The notes under the pieces are model-generated. The model did no database searches. It saw only the letters and a list, made by a program, of their open reading frames with translations, and was not told where the DNA came from. Positions 8,150-10,613 of a stretch of DNA of 10,613 nucleotides are shown in pieces. Source of the DNA: Stagonosporopsis chrysanthemi (taxonomy: Eukaryota > Ascomycota > Dothideomycetes > Pleosporales > Didymellaceae); the NCBI GenBank assembly GCA_022560025.1, contig JAFISE010000392.1, positions 1 through 10,613 on the forward strand, read 5' to 3'. Position numbers and translations under genes: made by a program. How positions within the stretch are numbered: the first letter of the stretch is position 1; each line of letters opens with the position of its first letter.

Positions 8150-10160
8150 TATCTTTACTTTTTAGTATAACTTAGCTGCTCTTTTATTCTGTCTTACTCT
8201 GCTATTAACTGCGTAACCTAACAAAACTCTTTAACTAACCTATTACTTTTTACTATTTCTAACTACTGTTTGTACTCTAAATACTTTACTAAATCTTTAA
8301 TTAAACTTATATTAACTTTCTGCTTTTCTAACTACTTATACTATTACTTCTTTATCTCTCTGTTGCTTTTGTATACTAACTCTATTAACTTTGCTACTAA
8401 TACCTCTTAGTACTAACAATCTTTTCCTTCTACTTTTTAGTATTGCTTATACCTATTGTCTTCTTATTAATTATATATTTTCTATAGTACTTTATACTAA
8501 AAATACTCTAAATATACTTTTATCTTAATTTTTTCTTCTACTATTATAATTATTACCTGTACTTTATAGCTCTTTACTTACTAACACTGTTATATATTAT
8601 ATCTACTTGCTTCTACCTTTGCTACCTTATATATTACGTACTAGTTTGTCTACTATACTAACTACTAACACAACTACTCTATATTTATAAACTCTTGCTA
8701 CTACTACTATATTAATATTTATTGTAGCCTATATTATGCTTATTACTACTGCTTAAACACTTACTACTTTTTTTCTTACTCTGCTTGTACTGTATATTCT
8801 TTACTACTACTACTTACTTTGCTATTCTTTTTACTATTACTAATTTCTTTTTTTTCTTCTACTTTCTTTTTTTTTATATCTTTTTTTTCTATATTTTTTT
8901 TTTTTATATCTTTTTTTTCTGTATTCTTTTTTTTTATGTCTTTTTTTTCTACTTTTTTTACTACCTCTTTACTATTTACTTTCTTATATATATTGCACTT
9001 TTTTTTCTTTTTTTTATATTCTATCTACTTTTCTTTTTATTAGTCTAAATACTTGTTTAATACTACCTATCTGCACTTTGCTTACCTGTATGTGCCTTTA
9101 ACATACGCTGTAACTAACTACTACTTTACTTCTTCTTACTTATCTTCTACTGCTTACTACTGCCTTTTTTATATAATTATAACTACCTTACTGTATAAAC
9201 TATTTTATTCTGCCTAGCTACTTTCTTGTGCATAATCTAATACGCTAAACAGCTAATTAATATGTATAATATACTAGATATTAGCTATATTAACTTTTAT
9301 CCTTAGCGTGCTTATTACTATAATTACTTACTTATTGCTTACTATAAACTCTTATAATATACTTACTTTACTTACTACCTTATTATAGTATATATAATAA
9401 TATAACTTCTTTACTAGCTCTTTAACTTTTAATACAGAATTACTATATACTACTACTTTTTTTTTCTTATACTTACACAATTTCTACTATATTATATATA
9501 ATACTATCTTACTTACTTTTTTTTTTTTTACTACCTTGCTTACTATAACTACTCTGTACGCTATATTAGTCTTTGCTGTTAGCACCTAGAACAAACTAAC
9601 CTACTTTTACTTAATATATATCTGCTAGAACAACTTGTTCTCTTTACTTAGTAGCAATATTGCTATTAATATTACTATCTACGTCTTTACTATAACTAGC
9701 TTACTTAGCTTCTATATCTTCTTACAGAAATTATATTGCTAGTTTAATACAATATAGTACTTTTTAATTACTATTCTATCTAGCTACTATATTACTTGCA
9801 GCTAGTTTAAAAACATTGCAAACTCTTTTTTTATAGCTAACTTAGGTATTACTAATATAATAGCTACTATATCTAGCAGATAATAACTTTTTTACTTTAT
9901 ATATAATATACTTAGCTTTTTATACTACTATATTATGTCTCTTTATAATATAACTAATAGTACTACTACTACTATTATACTACTTTGCTTTGCTTACACT
10001 AGCAATATAAATAATATACTTTTACTTGCCTTTATTAGTATTACTACTATAACGTAACTTTACTTAGTAATAATAGTATCTACAGCTTCTTTCTACACGC
10101 CTTAAAACTTAGCTGTCTTGCTATTATTATTATAATTAATCTATTGCCTTAATAATTTAA
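8150..10160 (-). pseudogene. Helicase copy D: RIP-saturated RecQ helicase core and tail
   Basis: A single minus-strand frame runs about 2 kb without a frameshift, with dozens of TAG/TAA codons. Reading stops as Gln or Trp gives the RecQ order. KFQGVQKEAVD (motif 0) is near 10100, and VILIKASKSILF (decayed Walker A) covers about 10045-10009. LDRIVIKKYYIVLN (9742-9783) sits where LDRIVIDECH is expected. Then come AYRVV near 9560, KVVVYSNS near 9455, LDYAQESS (motif VI, about 9220-9240), a VVLNKYLD plus CNIY remnant of the cysteine-rich tail (about 9000-9080), a Lys-rich repeat, and CQYQEVL and LVKEFCQVTQLI near the end (8205-8420). No catalytic motif survives. It resembles copy B more than copy A in the tail. 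Its 5' part is missing and is replaced at about 10160 by an oppositely oriented hAT fragment. The exact 3' end is uncertain. Confidence 0.75.
8851..8960. repeat. 30-bp pyrimidine-rich tandem repeat, about 3.7 units, Lys-rich in copy D
   Basis: Units at 8851-8880, 8881-8910 and 8911-8940, with a partial to 8960, share TTTTTTTTCT, a variable 5-mer, a T-run and ATATC or ATGTC. On the minus strand, in the copy D frame, each unit gives a 10-residue repeat of the type DIKKKNTEKK. The Phe/Tyr-rich plus-strand frames across it are shadows. The in-frame 30-bp period suggests it arose as a charged linker in the protein. Confidence 0.8.
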
Positions 10161-10161
10161 G

Positions 10162-10613
10162 AGGTTTTTAGCAACTTAGCAGAACCTACTAGTAAGCAAA
10201 TGCCTATTAGTTATTTAAGACATAAAAACAAGGTAGAATTCTATATATAATATATGTAAACGCGCAGTTAAGCTTTAGCTATATATTAACAAATAGCTTA
10301 AGCAAGAAATCTAGCTAAAAGGTACAAGTTTTAAAGCTAATTAAGATACTACTAAGGTAGATTTTAAAGACCTTAAGAAACTCTACTTTAGAGTATCTAA
10401 GTAGTACTATCTCTAGGCAATTATATATATACTAAAGAACTTTAAAGTAGTAACAAGCTATCTAAGTAAAAACTACAAGCTTTATATTCTATATATCTAG
10501 CTTATATATAGACACCTTTTTAATTTCTTAGAAGATATAACTAGTAAGCTTAGAGAAGATACTAACAGTATTAACAGTAATAAGTAGCTAGACGTTGTTT
10601 AGACTGCAGTAGA
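10162..10613 (+). mobile_element. hAT-family transposase fragment, RIP-decayed, running off the window
   Basis: Strand bias flips at about 10160 to purine-rich on the plus strand, and one plus-strand frame (AGG at 10162-10164 to the end, no frameshift) reads as a hAT transposase when TAG/TAA are taken as Trp or Gln. The hallmark QDIKTRWNS is at 10216-10242, with TAG at 10234-10236 in the Trp position and TAA at 10216 in the Gln position. It continues with RAVKLWLYINKWL, W..L.AIIYILKNFKVVTSYLSK and LIYRHLFNFLEDITSKLRED, the helical region after the RW motif in hAT proteins. The upstream part (zinc-finger BED and first catalytic Asp) is absent, so the fragment is truncated where it meets copy D. 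No terminal repeat or 8-bp duplication was found at the junction. Confidence 0.65.

Noticed and set aside
8785..9048. Phe/Tyr-rich plus-strand frames that look like membrane proteins
   Set aside because: They are the shadow of a poly-pyrimidine repeat; the minus strand carries the helicase frame through the same bases.
7400..10613. Mitochondrial DNA, because of the AT-richness
   Set aside because: Decayed nuclear RecQ and hAT frames run through it, and the stops follow the RIP pattern seen in the GC-rich part.

Overview
The window looks like a subtelomeric block from a filamentous ascomycete that has been through repeat-induced point mutation (RIP). The evidence is telomere-like CCCTAA/TTAGGG motifs, a G-rich minisatellite, a 3 kb AT-saturated tract, and at least four decayed copies of fungal subtelomeric RecQ-type (telomere-linked) helicase genes. 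No intact protein-coding gene is visible. All four helicase remnants lie head-to-tail on the minus strand and keep long single reading frames broken almost only by TAG codons, which is what CpA to TpA mutation produces at Trp (TGG) and Gln (CAG) codons.

Layout from left to right: (1) 1-586, the 5' end of helicase copy C, an N-terminal C2H2/OrsD-like zinc-finger module leaving the window at base 1. (2) 597-1544, non-coding: a degenerate interstitial telomeric array just upstream of the copy C ATG, an 88-bp tandem duplication carrying CCCTAAC, a 17-bp G-rich minisatellite of 14 units, and a pair of 33-bp direct repeats. (3) 1545-2787, copy B, a chimera in which a zinc-finger scrap is joined directly to RecQ motifs V and VI and the cysteine-rich tail; a 157-bp element with terminal inverted repeats and a target-site duplication splits the zinc finger. 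(4) 2788-7290, copy A, the most complete copy at about 1,500 codons in one frame with about 20 stops. Its order is zinc fingers, a helical region, a domain that looks like a tyrosine recombinase, an acidic linker, a DECH-box RecQ core, and a cysteine-rich tail. (5) 7291-8149, AT-rich decayed DNA with (TAGGC)4 and inverted repeats. (6) 8150-10160, copy D, a RIP-saturated RecQ core and tail with a Lys-rich 30-bp repeat. (7) 10162-10613, an equally decayed hAT transposase fragment on the plus strand that replaces the 5' part of copy D.

The copies do not form a working operon. They are a graveyard of an amplified family, with nested transposons. The point most worth following is the domain order of copy A: zinc finger, tyrosine-recombinase-like domain and RecQ helicase in one polypeptide, which would suit a self-mobilising subtelomeric element. 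That reading is inferred from motifs, not shown by a search. GC content falls sharply near 6620, inside copy A's own reading frame.
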